The notes beneath the pieces are model-generated. The model was given only the letters and a program-made list of their open reading frames with translations. It had not been told where the DNA came from and did not search any database. Made by a program: the position numbers and the translations under genes. Positions 8,259 to 16,217 of a stretch of DNA of 64,000 bases are shown here, in pieces; within the stretch, counting starts at the first letter, position 1; each line of letters starts with the position of its first letter. Origin of the DNA: CBDFKJ01 sp965248805 (GTDB taxonomy: Bacteria > Pseudomonadota > Alphaproteobacteria > UBA6615); assembly GCA_965248805.1 (NCBI GenBank), contig CBDFKJ010000007.1, positions 124,001 through 188,000 of the forward strand, given 5' to 3'.

Positions 8259-8846
8259 CTAGGCCGGACGAGTGATGAACGCCGGAACTGCGCTGGGCGC
8301 TGACTTGAGCTTCAGATCCCACGACAGGGTGATGCGCGGATGGTCCCCGAAATAGGGTGTTACGAGATGTACGGTCTGCGCCGGAAACATCACCGTCGTG
8401 CCTGCTCTCAGGACAGGCGAACAGGGGGTTGTCACGAACCCGTCCTGCTGGCGACAGCAGGCTTTCAACCGCGGATCGACAAACAAGAAATGGCCGTTCA
8501 TCCCGCCACTCGAAACCCCCGGTTCAAGTATGTGAAGCACGCTGGCAATGCTGCCCGCGTGGCTGTGGGGCAAAACGAAATTACCCTTGCGATAGACGCT
8601 GGCCCAACAGGCGTCGACGATCACCTTTGCGTCTTTGATCGCGCGGCGGAACATTGTCAGCGCGCGGGCATTGATCAGCGCCGCCTCGGGCGAGTCCCAT
8701 TTTTCGAGATCAAAGGCCTTGATGCAATGCTGCCCGTTATCATCATCGACATGATGCGACAGGCTGGGGTCTCCGGCCCGCTTCAGGATCGTTTCACGCA
8801 GCGCCGGCGCGTAGGATTCGTGGTCATCATACCGGGTCAGCAGCAC
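8259..8846 (-). CDS. Putative 2OG-Fe(II) oxygenase
   Basis: This 195-residue protein has an iron-ligand pattern: LPHSHAGS in the middle and VHLVTPYFGDHPRITLSWDL near the end, giving a likely HxH or HxD facial triad plus the basic residue that binds 2-oxoglutarate. It resembles uncharacterised oxygenases of the TIGR02466/PF13759 type; the substrate is unknown. A GTG at 8846 is the only start, because an in-frame TAA lies three codons upstream. The stop codon TAG is formed by the CTAG at the border of the IS1182 element, so the gene either ends naturally there or lost its true 3' end to the IS. Confidence 0.65.
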   Translation of the reverse strand: MLLTRYDDHESYAPALRETILKRAGDPSLSHHVDDDNGQHCIKAFDLEKWDSPEAALINARALTMFRRAIKDAKVIVDACWASVYRKGNFVLPHSHAGSIASVLHILEPGVSSGGMNGHFLFVDPRLKACCRQQDGFVTTPCSPVLRAGTTVMFPAQTVHLVTPYFGDHPRITLSWDLKLKSAPSAVPAFITRPA

Positions 8847-8848
8847 AT

Positions 8849-9299
8849 CGGTTTAGGCCCATTTTGATACGACTTGGTTCTCCGGCCAGACCGGTATCTC
8901 CTGGTTTCCCAGCAGCTTTTTGCCGGCTTGTATCCCGCGTGTCACGGCGGATGCCTCATCCCATGCGCCCGCTTCGGGTACCCTCCCGGGCAGCGACGAT
9001 CGCTCAACAATCAATCGCCAACGGTATCTTTCGCGATGGCAGCTCTCGGCTACAAGCGGAATTTCTCAATACGCCAATTTTCGACCGGCGTTGGCTCCAT
9101 ATCCGACAACGCCGCCGCTCTTCGGCCGTCGCCGGCTCATGATCGGCGGCGGGATAACCGTGCCAAGCCCGGGAGCGGTACCGACGTCGGCCGCAAATGC
9201 CTCGATTTGGGCCAAATTCGCATAGACAAAGGGGCGGTGCGATAGCAATCTCGGTATGTGGCATCCAGGTGCGGGGCCACGGTCTGTCGGAGGATCGAG
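8849..9299. other. About 450 bases with no supported gene
   Basis: Between the oxygenase start and the nosR start I find no convincing coding sequence. On the minus strand several short stretches read like protein in different frames (for example EPTPVENWRIEKFRL near 9090-9050 and VTRGIQAGKKLLGNQEIP near 8940-8890). They are separated by stops and frame changes, so a badly decayed gene is possible. The promoters for nosR and for the divergent oxygenase must lie here. No clear FNR-type palindrome was seen. Confidence 0.4.
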
Positions 9300-9300
9300 A

Positions 9301-11457
9301 ATGCGCGTTGAAACTGCGGCGGCTCGGCGCCGTGATCGCAAGCTGCAATCTCTCCTCTTCGCCCTGTCGTGTGCGGTGTTCGGCACCGGCGTGCTTCTGG
9401 CTGCAGACGCGGCGGCGCAGGCGGCCGATCCGCGACTCTCGGCCGACGTGCTCGCCGCGGTCTGGCCCGACGCCGAGCGGATCGGCGATTGGGAGGGCGA
9501 GCCGCCGGCCGCGCCCGTCTATCAGGGCGAGGAGGTCATCGGCTACATTTATTCGACACTCGACGTGGTGGCGCGGCGTGGCTACTCTAATGCGCCGTTC
9601 GACGTCATCGGCGCCGTCGATCTGGAAGGAGGCTTCAAGGCCGCCAAGCTAATCGCGCACACCGAACCGTACCTCCAGCCGGGTAGCACCCAGCGGCCAA
9701 AGCTGGACAAGCTGCTCACCACCTTTCTCGGCTACCGCCTGCGCGGCGCGAATAGGGAAACCCTGCGCCCGGATTACGTCTCCGGCGCGACGGTTTCGGC
9801 GCGCGCCATGCGTGCTGCCGTCATCGAGTCGGCCCGGTTCGTGATGCGCGGGCGCTCTGACGCGCCGGTCGTCACCGAGCCGACGCTGGACGTCGAGTCA
9901 TTCCGTCCCGCGACGTTGGAGGCGATGCTCGGTGACGGAACGATCACGCACACCGCCATCACCAACCGCGCGTTGGCGGAGGATGCGGGCGTCAGCGTCG
10001 ACGCGTTCGGCCCCGCAGACGAACCCTATCTGGAGATGTACACCACGCTGGCGACGCCGGCCGCGATCGGACGCAACCTCCTCGATCCCGATAAGATCAA
10101 GCGCATCGGCACCAAGTGGGGCGAAGACGGCCACCAGATCTTCTTCGCCGTAAAGGGCGATTACGACTTCCGCGGCACGGCTTGGTTCAAAAAGGCAAAT
10201 GCCTACGTGCTCGATCGCCTGCGCGTGGTGCAGGGCGACACGATCATCCGTTTCGATCGCGACCAGCATGAGCTGATCGGCCGCTCAAGAGCCAAGGGCC
10301 TCAACTATTTCAGCATGATATCGTTGCTCTTCGTGCCCACAAACACCGGTTTCGATCCGTTGCAGCCCTGGCAGTTCGTGCTCACGGTGCATCATGAAAG
10401 CGCCGAAATCAGCGCCGATGCGGACTTCGCGTTGACTTATCAGATCCCGGCCGAGCTTGTCCTGCTGCCCGAGCCCGAGCCGCTGCCGCCATGGGTCGAG
10501 GCCTGGCAAGATGAGCGCACCGAGGTCGGCGTTATGGGGGCGGCCTTGGCTGCACTTACGGTCATCCTGGCGCTCCAAGGGCCGCTGTCGCGGCGCCGCC
10601 GCCTGCACCGCTGGGTGCGCAACGGCTTCCTGCTGTTCGTGCTCGTCTGGGTGGGCTGGATCGCGGGCGCGCAGCTTTCGATCGTCAATATCATCAACTA
10701 CGCCACGGTCCCGCTCAGCGGCTTCGACTGGGGTCCGTATCTGGCCGAGCCCCTGATCTTCATGATCGCGGCCTACACGGCCGTGTCGCTGATCTTACTC
10801 GGTCGAGGCGTGTTCTGCGGCTGGCTGTGCCCGTTCGGGGCGCTGCAGGAGCTTCTGGGACAAATCGGCCGCGCGCTGAGGCTGCCGCAATGGTCACCCA
10901 CGGCTACAACCGATCGCTGGCTGTTGTCGCTCAAGTACGTACTCGCAGTGGGACTGATCGGACTGGCAGTCTACTCGATCGAATGGGCGACCGCGCTATC
11001 CGAGATCGAGCCGTTCAAGACGGCCATAACAGCCGGTTTCGCGCGCGCGGCGCCCTATGCCGCCTATGCCGCCCTGCTGCTCTGCGTCGGCCTCTTCGTC
11101 GAGCGCTTTTTCTGCCGCTACCTGTGTCCGCTCGGCGGCGCCCTGGCAATTCTCGGTCGCTTCCACCTGATCGATAATCTCAAGCGCCGGCCCCAATGCG
11201 GTTCGCCCTGCCACCTGTGCGAGCGGTCTTGCGCGTTCAACGTCATCGACACCAAGGGCAAGATCAATATGAACGAATGCTTCCAGTGCCTGGACTGCCA
11301 GGTCGAATACTTCGACGATACGCGATGCCCGCCGCTACACTGGCAGCGCAGGCACGCGAACACCGCCACCCCCACGCCCGACCTGCCGTTGGCCGCGCGC
11401 GGGACGCTTCCCGAGGGCCGCTTGCTTTCTCCGCTCGCTCATGCGGCAGGCGACTAG
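9301..11457 (+). CDS. nosR: NosR/NirI family regulatory iron-sulfur flavoprotein
   Basis: From the ATG at 9301 the protein has 718 residues, the usual NosR size. It has a signal-like N-terminus, then a periplasmic FMN-binding domain including the flavinylation-type motif DYVSGATVSARAM. Five or six membrane segments follow (from about residue 410), with two polyferredoxin CxxxCP motifs (CGWLCPFGAL and CRYLCPLGGA). At the end are two cysteine clusters (CGSPCHLCERSC and CFQCLDCQ) for 4Fe-4S centres. NosR supports nosZ transcription and electron delivery to nitrous-oxide reductase. No nosZDFYL genes lie nearby, so it is an orphan here. The upstream ATG at 9256 is less likely because GGAGG stands before 9301. 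Confidence 0.88.
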   Translation: MRVETAAARRRDRKLQSLLFALSCAVFGTGVLLAADAAAQAADPRLSADVLAAVWPDAERIGDWEGEPPAAPVYQGEEVIGYIYSTLDVVARRGYSNAPFDVIGAVDLEGGFKAAKLIAHTEPYLQPGSTQRPKLDKLLTTFLGYRLRGANRETLRPDYVSGATVSARAMRAAVIESARFVMRGRSDAPVVTEPTLDVESFRPATLEAMLGDGTITHTAITNRALAEDAGVSVDAFGPADEPYLEMYTTLATPAAIGRNLLDPDKIKRIGTKWGEDGHQIFFAVKGDYDFRGTAWFKKANAYVLDRLRVVQGDTIIRFDRDQHELIGRSRAKGLNYFSMISLLFVPTNTGFDPLQPWQFVLTVHHESAEISADADFALTYQIPAELVLLPEPEPLPPWVEAWQDERTEVGVMGAALAALTVILALQGPLSRRRRLHRWVRNGFLLFVLVWVGWIAGAQLSIVNIINYATVPLSGFDWGPYLAEPLIFMIAAYTAVSLILLGRGVFCGWLCPFGALQELLGQIGRALRLPQWSPTATTDRWLLSLKYVLAVGLIGLAVYSIEWATALSEIEPFKTAITAGFARAAPYAAYAALLLCVGLFVERFFCRYLCPLGGALAILGRFHLIDNLKRRPQCGSPCHLCERSCAFNVIDTKGKINMNECFQCLDCQVEYFDDTRCPPLHWQRRHANTATPTPDLPLAARGTLPEGRLLSPLAHAAGD

Positions 11458-11545
11458 AATGGACCTCCCGCCCGAAGACGATTGAAACCTTCCAGCCCCG
11501 CCTGCGGGCGGCAGTTGCCGCGTGAGCAGACTTCGGACGCCCGCC

Positions 11546-12103
11546 TCACCCCTCCTCGTACGCGATCTTGACCACCTCGATGCGCTTCACCCCGCTCGGC
11601 GTACTCAGTGTGACCACATCGCCTTCCTCGGCCTTCATCAGCGCGCGAGCGATGGGAGAGACCCAGCTGACCACGCCGGCCGCCACACTGGCCTCGTCGA
11701 TGCCGACGATACGCAGCGTGCTTTCCGCGTCATCCGCACCGCCGTCGGCGTCCACATAGGTAACGGTGGCGCCAAAGAACACCCGGTCGCGGTTCTTCTG
11801 CCGCGCCGGGTCGACGACATCGGCACTCTCGATGCGCTTGATGAGAAAGCGCAGGCGGCGGTCGATCTCGCGCAAGCGCTTCTTGCCGTAAATGTAGTAG
11901 CCGTTCTCCGAGCGGTCGCCGTTGCCCGCGGCCCAGGCCACCGTTTCGACCACCTTGGGGCGCTCGACCCGGCGCAATAGGTCGAACTCATCCCGCAGCA
12001 GGCGCAGGCCGTTCGGCGTCACGTAGTTCTTGAGGTCCCTCGGCAGCGAGCCCGGCGCGTCCGGCGCCGCCGCCTCCGTCTCCTTGGTGAAGGCCTTGCT
12101 CAT
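11546..12103 (-). CDS. greB: Transcription elongation factor GreB
   Basis: This 185-residue protein has the Gre layout. The N-terminal coiled coil begins KNYVTPNGLRLLRDEFDLL and contains GDRSENGYYIYGKKRLREID, whose acidic D-E tip enters the RNA polymerase secondary channel. The C-terminal FKBP-like domain has FFGATVTY and SWVSPIARALMKAEEGD. The extended YYIYGKKRLREID form distinguishes GreB from GreA. It stimulates transcript cleavage in backtracked polymerase. It is convergent with nosR, and its start is only 13 bases from the left end of an IS3-family element, which has probably replaced its native promoter. Confidence 0.94.
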   Translation of the reverse strand: MSKAFTKETEAAAPDAPGSLPRDLKNYVTPNGLRLLRDEFDLLRRVERPKVVETVAWAAGNGDRSENGYYIYGKKRLREIDRRLRFLIKRIESADVVDPARQKNRDRVFFGATVTYVDADGGADDAESTLRIVGIDEASVAAGVVSWVSPIARALMKAEEGDVVTLSTPSGVKRIEVVKIAYEEG

Positions 12104-12183
12104 GGGGTTCCGTCGGTGACCTTGCCCCCTGGAGATCTCCCGCTTTGGAGTTAGGGTCTGTTTCCTGACGGAGGAGACGGACG

Positions 12184-12450
12184 ATGAAGCGGAGCCGATT
12201 TTCGGAAGAACAGATCATCGGGATATTGAAGGAACATCGCGCGGGGATGTCGGCGGCCGAGCTGTGCCGCAGGCACGGGATATCGGATGCGACGTTCTAC
12301 ACGTGGCGGTCGAAGTACGGCGGCATGGAGGTGTCGGACGCGAAGCGGCTGAAGGCGATGGAGGACGAGAACCGGAAGCTGAAGAAGCTGCTGGCGGAGC
12401 AGATGTTGGATAACGCGACGCTGAAAGAGATGCTGGCAAAAAACTTCTGA
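12184..12450 (+). CDS. IS3-family transposase OrfA (IS407-like)
   Basis: The 88-residue OrfA begins MKRSRFSEEQIIGILKEH and has a helix-turn-helix (AAELCRRHGISDATFYTWRSKYGG), then a coiled-coil tail (LKAMEDENRKLKKLLAEQ) ending in LKEMLAKNF. This is the characteristic OrfA of the IS407 branch, which binds the IS ends. The gene itself is intact, but its partner orfB is broken, so the product alone cannot transpose the element. A good ribosome site, GGAGGAGACGG, precedes the ATG. Confidence 0.92.
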   Translation: MKRSRFSEEQIIGILKEHRAGMSAAELCRRHGISDATFYTWRSKYGGMEVSDAKRLKAMEDENRKLKKLLAEQMLDNATLKEMLAKNF

Positions 12451-12473
12451 CGCCCGGATCGAGGAGGAAAGCC

Positions 12474-13305
12474 GTGAACTGGGCGATAACAGACAAGAGC
12501 TATTCGCAGCGCCGGGCGTGTTCGCTGGTCGGCCTGGACCGGAAGAGCTTCCACTATGTGTCGAGGCGGCCTGATGATGACACCATCCGCAAACGACTGC
12601 GTGAGCTTGCATCGCGGCGCCGTCGCTTCGGCTATCGCCGTCTGCATATCCTGCTGCGGCGCGAGGGTGTCGAGATGAACCACAAGAAGCTGTACCGGCT
12701 GTACAGGGAAGAGCGGTTAACGGTTCGCAAACGCGGCGGCCGCGCAAGCGGGCGCTGGGGACCCGGGCGCCGATGGCGATCCCGCGAGGGCCGAACCAGC
12801 GCTGGTCGTTGGACTTCGTGTCGGATGCGCTCATGGACAGCCGGCGGTTCCGCATCCTGTGCGTGATCGACGACTTCAGCCGGGAGTGTCTGGCCACGGC
12901 GGTGGACAACTCGATCTCCGGCGTCCGTGTCGCACGGGAGCTGGATCGGATTGCCGAGATGCGTGGCTATCCCATGATGGTCAGCGACAACGGCACCAAA
13001 CTGACCTCAAACGCGATCCTCGAATGGCAACAGGAGCGCGCTGTCGAGTGGCACCACATCGCCCCGGCAAGCCGATGCAGAACGGCCTGGTGTAATCTTT
13101 CAACGGGCGGCCGCGCGACGAATGCCTGAACGAGCACCTGTTCGACAGCTACGGCCAGGCGAAGAAGATCATTGAAGCCTGGCGGTACGACTACAACAAC
13201 CATCGGCCCCATACGAGCCTCGACGTGCTCGCGCCGATACAGTATGCAACCCGGTCCCGACTGGACCATAGCCGGAACAGACTCTACTCAGCCGTGGGGG
13301 CATAA
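12474..13305 (+). pseudogene. IS3-family transposase OrfB, two frameshifts and a stop
   Basis: The N-terminal part (MNWAITDKSYSQRRACSLVG through NHKKLYRLYREERLTVRKR) is in one frame. After a frameshift near 12740 the DDE core resumes in another (PNQRWSLDFVSDAL, CVIDDFSRECLA, VSDNGTKLTS). A second shift near 13065 returns to a frame reading GKPMQNGLV, then a TAA where glutamate is expected, then SFNGRPRDECLNEHLF to YNNHRPHTSLD. With three lesions this OrfB is dead. Confidence 0.88.
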
Positions 13306-13323
13306 CGGGGGCAAGGTCATCGG

Positions 13324-13834
13324 CTATCAAGGTTCCTTGGCGATCATAGCGGCAGTCGCAACGCCACGAACGCGGAAAAACGCCAAACCCGACTTTTCAG
13401 AGTCTCGGTTTACAGCCTGTGCGACCTCCGCTTTCGGGGAGTGGAGCCGACTTGCATGGCCCGTCCGTGTTGAGACCGATCCTGACCCTAACCAGACTCC
13501 GCCGATGCCGGAGTGGCGATCAGGAGCAACCCGATCGCACCTACCGCCACATCTCGCCGCGTCCTCAAAGCCGACGCCGCCCTTGTCGACTCCCCGCCGC
13601 GCTCACAGGCCACGGTAGATCCCGCTCACGCGCCGATTGTTGTCGTCAACTCAAAAGAGGCACGCACAATCAAGAGATGGGCGCGCGTTACCGTGAAAAA
13701 CTGCGCTAATTTACTGCATACGTGTCGCCGTTGGTCTTCTATGGGGCACTCTCACATTGATCTCTGGTGAACAACGTACTCCTATCGATAATTGACCGTG
13801 CATCTGCCAAATAACCGACGCAAGAGGGGAGTTA
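13324..13834. other. Intergenic stretch without supported gene
   Basis: About 510 bases lie between the right flank of the IS3 element and the IS1595 element. Translation in all frames gives no recognisable protein and the codon pattern is irregular. The right part (13640-13820) is noticeably richer in A and T than its surroundings. It probably holds the native promoter of the small gene whose ribosome site is at 13824-13830. Confidence 0.5.
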
Positions 13835-13842
13835 GATGAAAC
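13824..13842 (+). promoter_or_regulatory. Stranded ribosome site and start codon of interrupted small gene
   Basis: GAGGGGA at 13824-13830, five bases before ATGAAAC, is a strong ribosome site. The eight bases GATGAAAC (13835-13842) are repeated at 14942-14949, so an IS1595 element inserted directly over this start codon. The signal now starts a frame that runs into the IS instead of the small gene at 14943. Confidence 0.75.
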
Positions 13843-14941
13843 CGTGCCTATCCGCTTGACGCATACACCCACTAGGGATAGGTTGTGTGCGTACAACGGA
13901 TAGTGGGTCATGGACGTTCTCGACCGCACCGACCTGCCCTTCCCGCAATCCCTCCCCGAGTTTCAGCGACTTTTCTCCGACGATGCGGCGTGCGCCGCCT
14001 ACCTGGAAAGGGCTCGCTGGGGTGACGGGTTCGCCTGCCCGCGCTGCGGCGTCGTGGGTGAACCTTTCCGCATCGCCACGCGGCCTGGCGTCCTGACCTG
14101 TCGCGCTTGCCGCCGCCAGACGGGATTGACCGTCGGCACGGTCATGGAGCGCAGCCACACGCCTTTGAGCACGTGGTTTTGGGCCGCCTATCTGGTCGCC
14201 AGCCAGACGCCGGGCATGTCGGCGGTGCAGTTTCAGCGGCAGCTTGGGCTGACGCGGTACGAAACCGCCTTCGGCATCCTGCATAAGCTCCGCGCGGGTA
14301 TGGTGCGGCCCGATCAGGATCGGATCGGTGCCAGGGCAGGAGAGCATGTCGAGGTGGACGAAACCTATGTTGGAGGCCGGATGCGTGGTGAAGGCCGAGG
14401 CGTTCACCACAAGACGCTGGTGGCTGCTGCCGTCGAAGTCAGCCACAGGGAGCCCGGCACCGCGCAGGACAAGCGGAAGGATGGCCGCTACGCCGGGCGT
14501 GTGCGGCTGTCCGTCGCTGCCGACCGCAGCGCCGATTCGCTATGTGGCTTCGTCGAGAACGCCGTTATGCCGGGGTCGCTGATCGTCACCGACGATTGGA
14601 GTGGCTATGGCAGCTTGCGGACACGCGGCTATGATCACCACGCCATTGCCGAATGCGGCGACCCCGAGGTGGCCGAAGAGTTCATGCCGATCATCCACCT
14701 CGTCTTCAGCAACCTGAAGAATTGGCTCAGTGGCATCCACCATGGCGTGAGCGCAAAGCATCTACAAGCCTACCTCAATGAGTTCACGTTCCGCTTCAAC
14801 AGGCGGTTTTACCCGTTCAACGCCTTCCGCTCATTGCTCGGAATCGCAGGAGAGGCCGAGGCTCCAACCTACGCCGAGCTATATTCCGGCGAGTGGAAGC
14901 ACCTACATGTAGTGGGTGTACGAATTAACCGGATAGGCACG
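13843..14941 (+). mobile_element. IS1595-family insertion sequence
   Basis: The 1099-base element has inverted repeats CGTGCCTATCCG...TACACCCACTA at both ends. It is flanked by a perfect eight-base duplication GATGAAAC, the size typical of IS1595. It carries one open transposase gene. The insertion separates a small gene from its ribosome site. The perfect duplication indicates a recent simple insertion. Confidence 0.93.
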
Positions 14942-15019
14942 GATGAAACACGATGCCGTTTCCGTAGTGAGTTCGGCCTTGGCCCTGGCCGCCATCACCG
15001 GCCCGGCGCTCGCGGTTGA
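13910..15019 (+). CDS. IS1595-family transposase
   Basis: The N-terminal part has a zinc ribbon (CPRCGVVGEPF and CRACRRQTGL), a hallmark of IS1595. The catalytic core includes HVEVDETYVGGR (first D), IVTDDWSGYGSL (second D) and the region up to FSNLKNWLSGIHHGV, followed by YLNEFTFRFNRR. The frame does not stop inside the IS. It reads through the right repeat into flanking DNA and ends at 15019, adding about 25 foreign residues. The product looks otherwise intact, so the element may be active. Confidence 0.9.
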   Translation: MDVLDRTDLPFPQSLPEFQRLFSDDAACAAYLERARWGDGFACPRCGVVGEPFRIATRPGVLTCRACRRQTGLTVGTVMERSHTPLSTWFWAAYLVASQTPGMSAVQFQRQLGLTRYETAFGILHKLRAGMVRPDQDRIGARAGEHVEVDETYVGGRMRGEGRGVHHKTLVAAAVEVSHREPGTAQDKRKDGRYAGRVRLSVAADRSADSLCGFVENAVMPGSLIVTDDWSGYGSLRTRGYDHHAIAECGDPEVAEEFMPIIHLVFSNLKNWLSGIHHGVSAKHLQAYLNEFTFRFNRRFYPFNAFRSLLGIAGEAEAPTYAELYSGEWKHLHVVGVRINRIGTDETRCRFRSEFGLGPGRHHRPGARG

Positions 15020-15119
15020 TACCCCTCCTGTGCCGATGCCCGGCTTTGGCGTCTCGGGGATTGTAGCTGCCGCCGTGATTGCCGCCGCCGCGATCTATCG
15101 GATCAAGCGGAAGAAATAG
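14943..15119 (+). CDS. Small protein with signal peptide and C-terminal sorting-like segment
   Basis: This 58-residue frame was found by reading the IS1595 right flank. It begins MKHDAVSVVSSALALAAITG with a predicted cleavage near ALAVD, has a short proline-rich linker (TPPVPMPG), a hydrophobic helix (GIVAAAVIAAAAIY) and a basic tail RIKRKK. Proline-helix-basic tail is the general layout of PEP-CTERM-like sorting signals, though no canonical PEP motif is present. The mature part is almost nil, so it could instead be a tiny membrane peptide. Its ribosome site now lies 1.1 kb upstream, so it is probably silent. Assignment is tentative. Confidence 0.5.
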   Translation: MKHDAVSVVSSALALAAITGPALAVDTPPVPMPGFGVSGIVAAAVIAAAAIYRIKRKK

Positions 15120-15132
15120 AACCGCGGAGGGC

Positions 15133-16053
15133 TTGAAGGGCTCGATCGGGCTCTGGGCGCACGCTCGGCAGCGGGAGGCTGGTGCCATCGAAGCGCTTTC
15201 ATTGACCCAGGGTCCGGCGCTGTTGAGCGCCCTGTTCTATGGTGCGGCGACGGTCGTCGCCGTCTGGGAGCTCATCTGTGCGCGCCGCGACCTCACGCGG
15301 CCGAGCTGGGCGCGTTGGCTCGGCAACATCGGCTTGGGAGTCCTTAACAGCGTGCTCAATCGCTGGCTGGTTTCGATTGCGGGGATCAGCGCCGCGATCG
15401 TCGCGGAGCAGCAGAATTGGGGGGCCTTGAACCAGCTCCATTTGCCCCCTTGGTTGGCGATCTTGACCGGTGTGATGCTTCTGGATTGTGCCCAGTACTT
15501 CGTCCATCGCGGCGTTCACGCGGTGCCCGCTTTGTGGCGGCTGCACCTGGTGCATCACTCCGATCCCGATTGCGATTTCTCGACCAGCCTGCGCCACCAC
15601 CCGCTGGAATTTGTACTGAACAGCGGCTTCGGCCTCGCAATCGTTGCCGTGCTTGGCGTCCCGGTCGGCGCGGTGCTGCTCTATACGCTTGTGACCGCCT
15701 CGTTCGACCTATTCAGGCACGCAAATATCGGCCTTCCAGCGGCCGTCGACCGCTGCCTTCGGCTCGCCGTCGTCACGCCCGACATGCACCGTGTCCATCA
15801 TTCCGCCGTCGAGGCAGAGACCAAAAGCAACTATTCATCCCTGTTTTCGTGGTGGGACCGCCTGTTCGGAACCTACTGCGCGCAGCCCGCGGCAGGGCAC
15901 CAAGGGATGACAATTGGGCTTGAGTATTTTCGCACGTCCCGGGAACTCTGGCCGCATCGCATCTTCACTCAACCATTCCGGTCCACCCAGGGATCAGCAG
16001 GGCTGCGAGAAACCGCAGGAACCCTTCTCGTCACCAGTCCAAGACAAGACTAG
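15133..16053 (+). CDS. Sterol desaturase / fatty acid hydroxylase family protein
   Basis: This membrane protein has the three histidine clusters of the di-iron hydroxylase family: HRGVH, HLVHHSD and HRVHH, with a further HANIG before the third. Several hydrophobic segments come first (residues near ALLSALFYGAATVVAVW and LAILTGVMLLDCAQYF). Members hydroxylate or desaturate sterols, carotenoids or lipid acyl chains; the substrate here is unknown. The ATG at 15079 lies inside the preceding small gene, so a TTG at 15133 or 15202 may be the true start; neither has a well-placed ribosome site. The gene ends before about 165 bases of non-coding DNA. Confidence 0.82.
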   Translation: MKGSIGLWAHARQREAGAIEALSLTQGPALLSALFYGAATVVAVWELICARRDLTRPSWARWLGNIGLGVLNSVLNRWLVSIAGISAAIVAEQQNWGALNQLHLPPWLAILTGVMLLDCAQYFVHRGVHAVPALWRLHLVHHSDPDCDFSTSLRHHPLEFVLNSGFGLAIVAVLGVPVGAVLLYTLVTASFDLFRHANIGLPAAVDRCLRLAVVTPDMHRVHHSAVEAETKSNYSSLFSWWDRLFGTYCAQPAAGHQGMTIGLEYFRTSRELWPHRIFTQPFRSTQGSAGLRETAGTLLVTSPRQD

Positions 16054-16217
16054 CGATCGACGGCCGCGGAGCTCGACGCAGATCCTCACGCCGTTCCGCG
16101 GCGCTGCTCGCGAAGGTCCGGGATTTTTGGTTAAAAGTAGACCTGCCCAAGGCTTCGAGCTTGCGACCGGTGTTGACTTCACTTCCGGCGTCGCCGCCGC
16201 GCCAAGGCGTCGATGGC

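Larger units (their letters stand above)
12117..13319 (+). mobile_element. IS3-family (IS407-like) element, decayed
   Basis: The 1203-base element begins TGACCTTGCCCCC and ends with the reverse complement of the same 13 bases. It is flanked by a four-base duplication TCGG (12113-12116 and 13320-13323); four bases fit the IS407 group. It carries orfA and a broken orfB. The perfect duplication shows simple insertion just upstream of greB, followed by mutation of orfB. Confidence 0.9.

Noticed and set aside
12151..12909. 252-residue minus-strand frame across the IS3 element
   Set aside because: It is antisense to orfA and the broken orfB and has no protein features.
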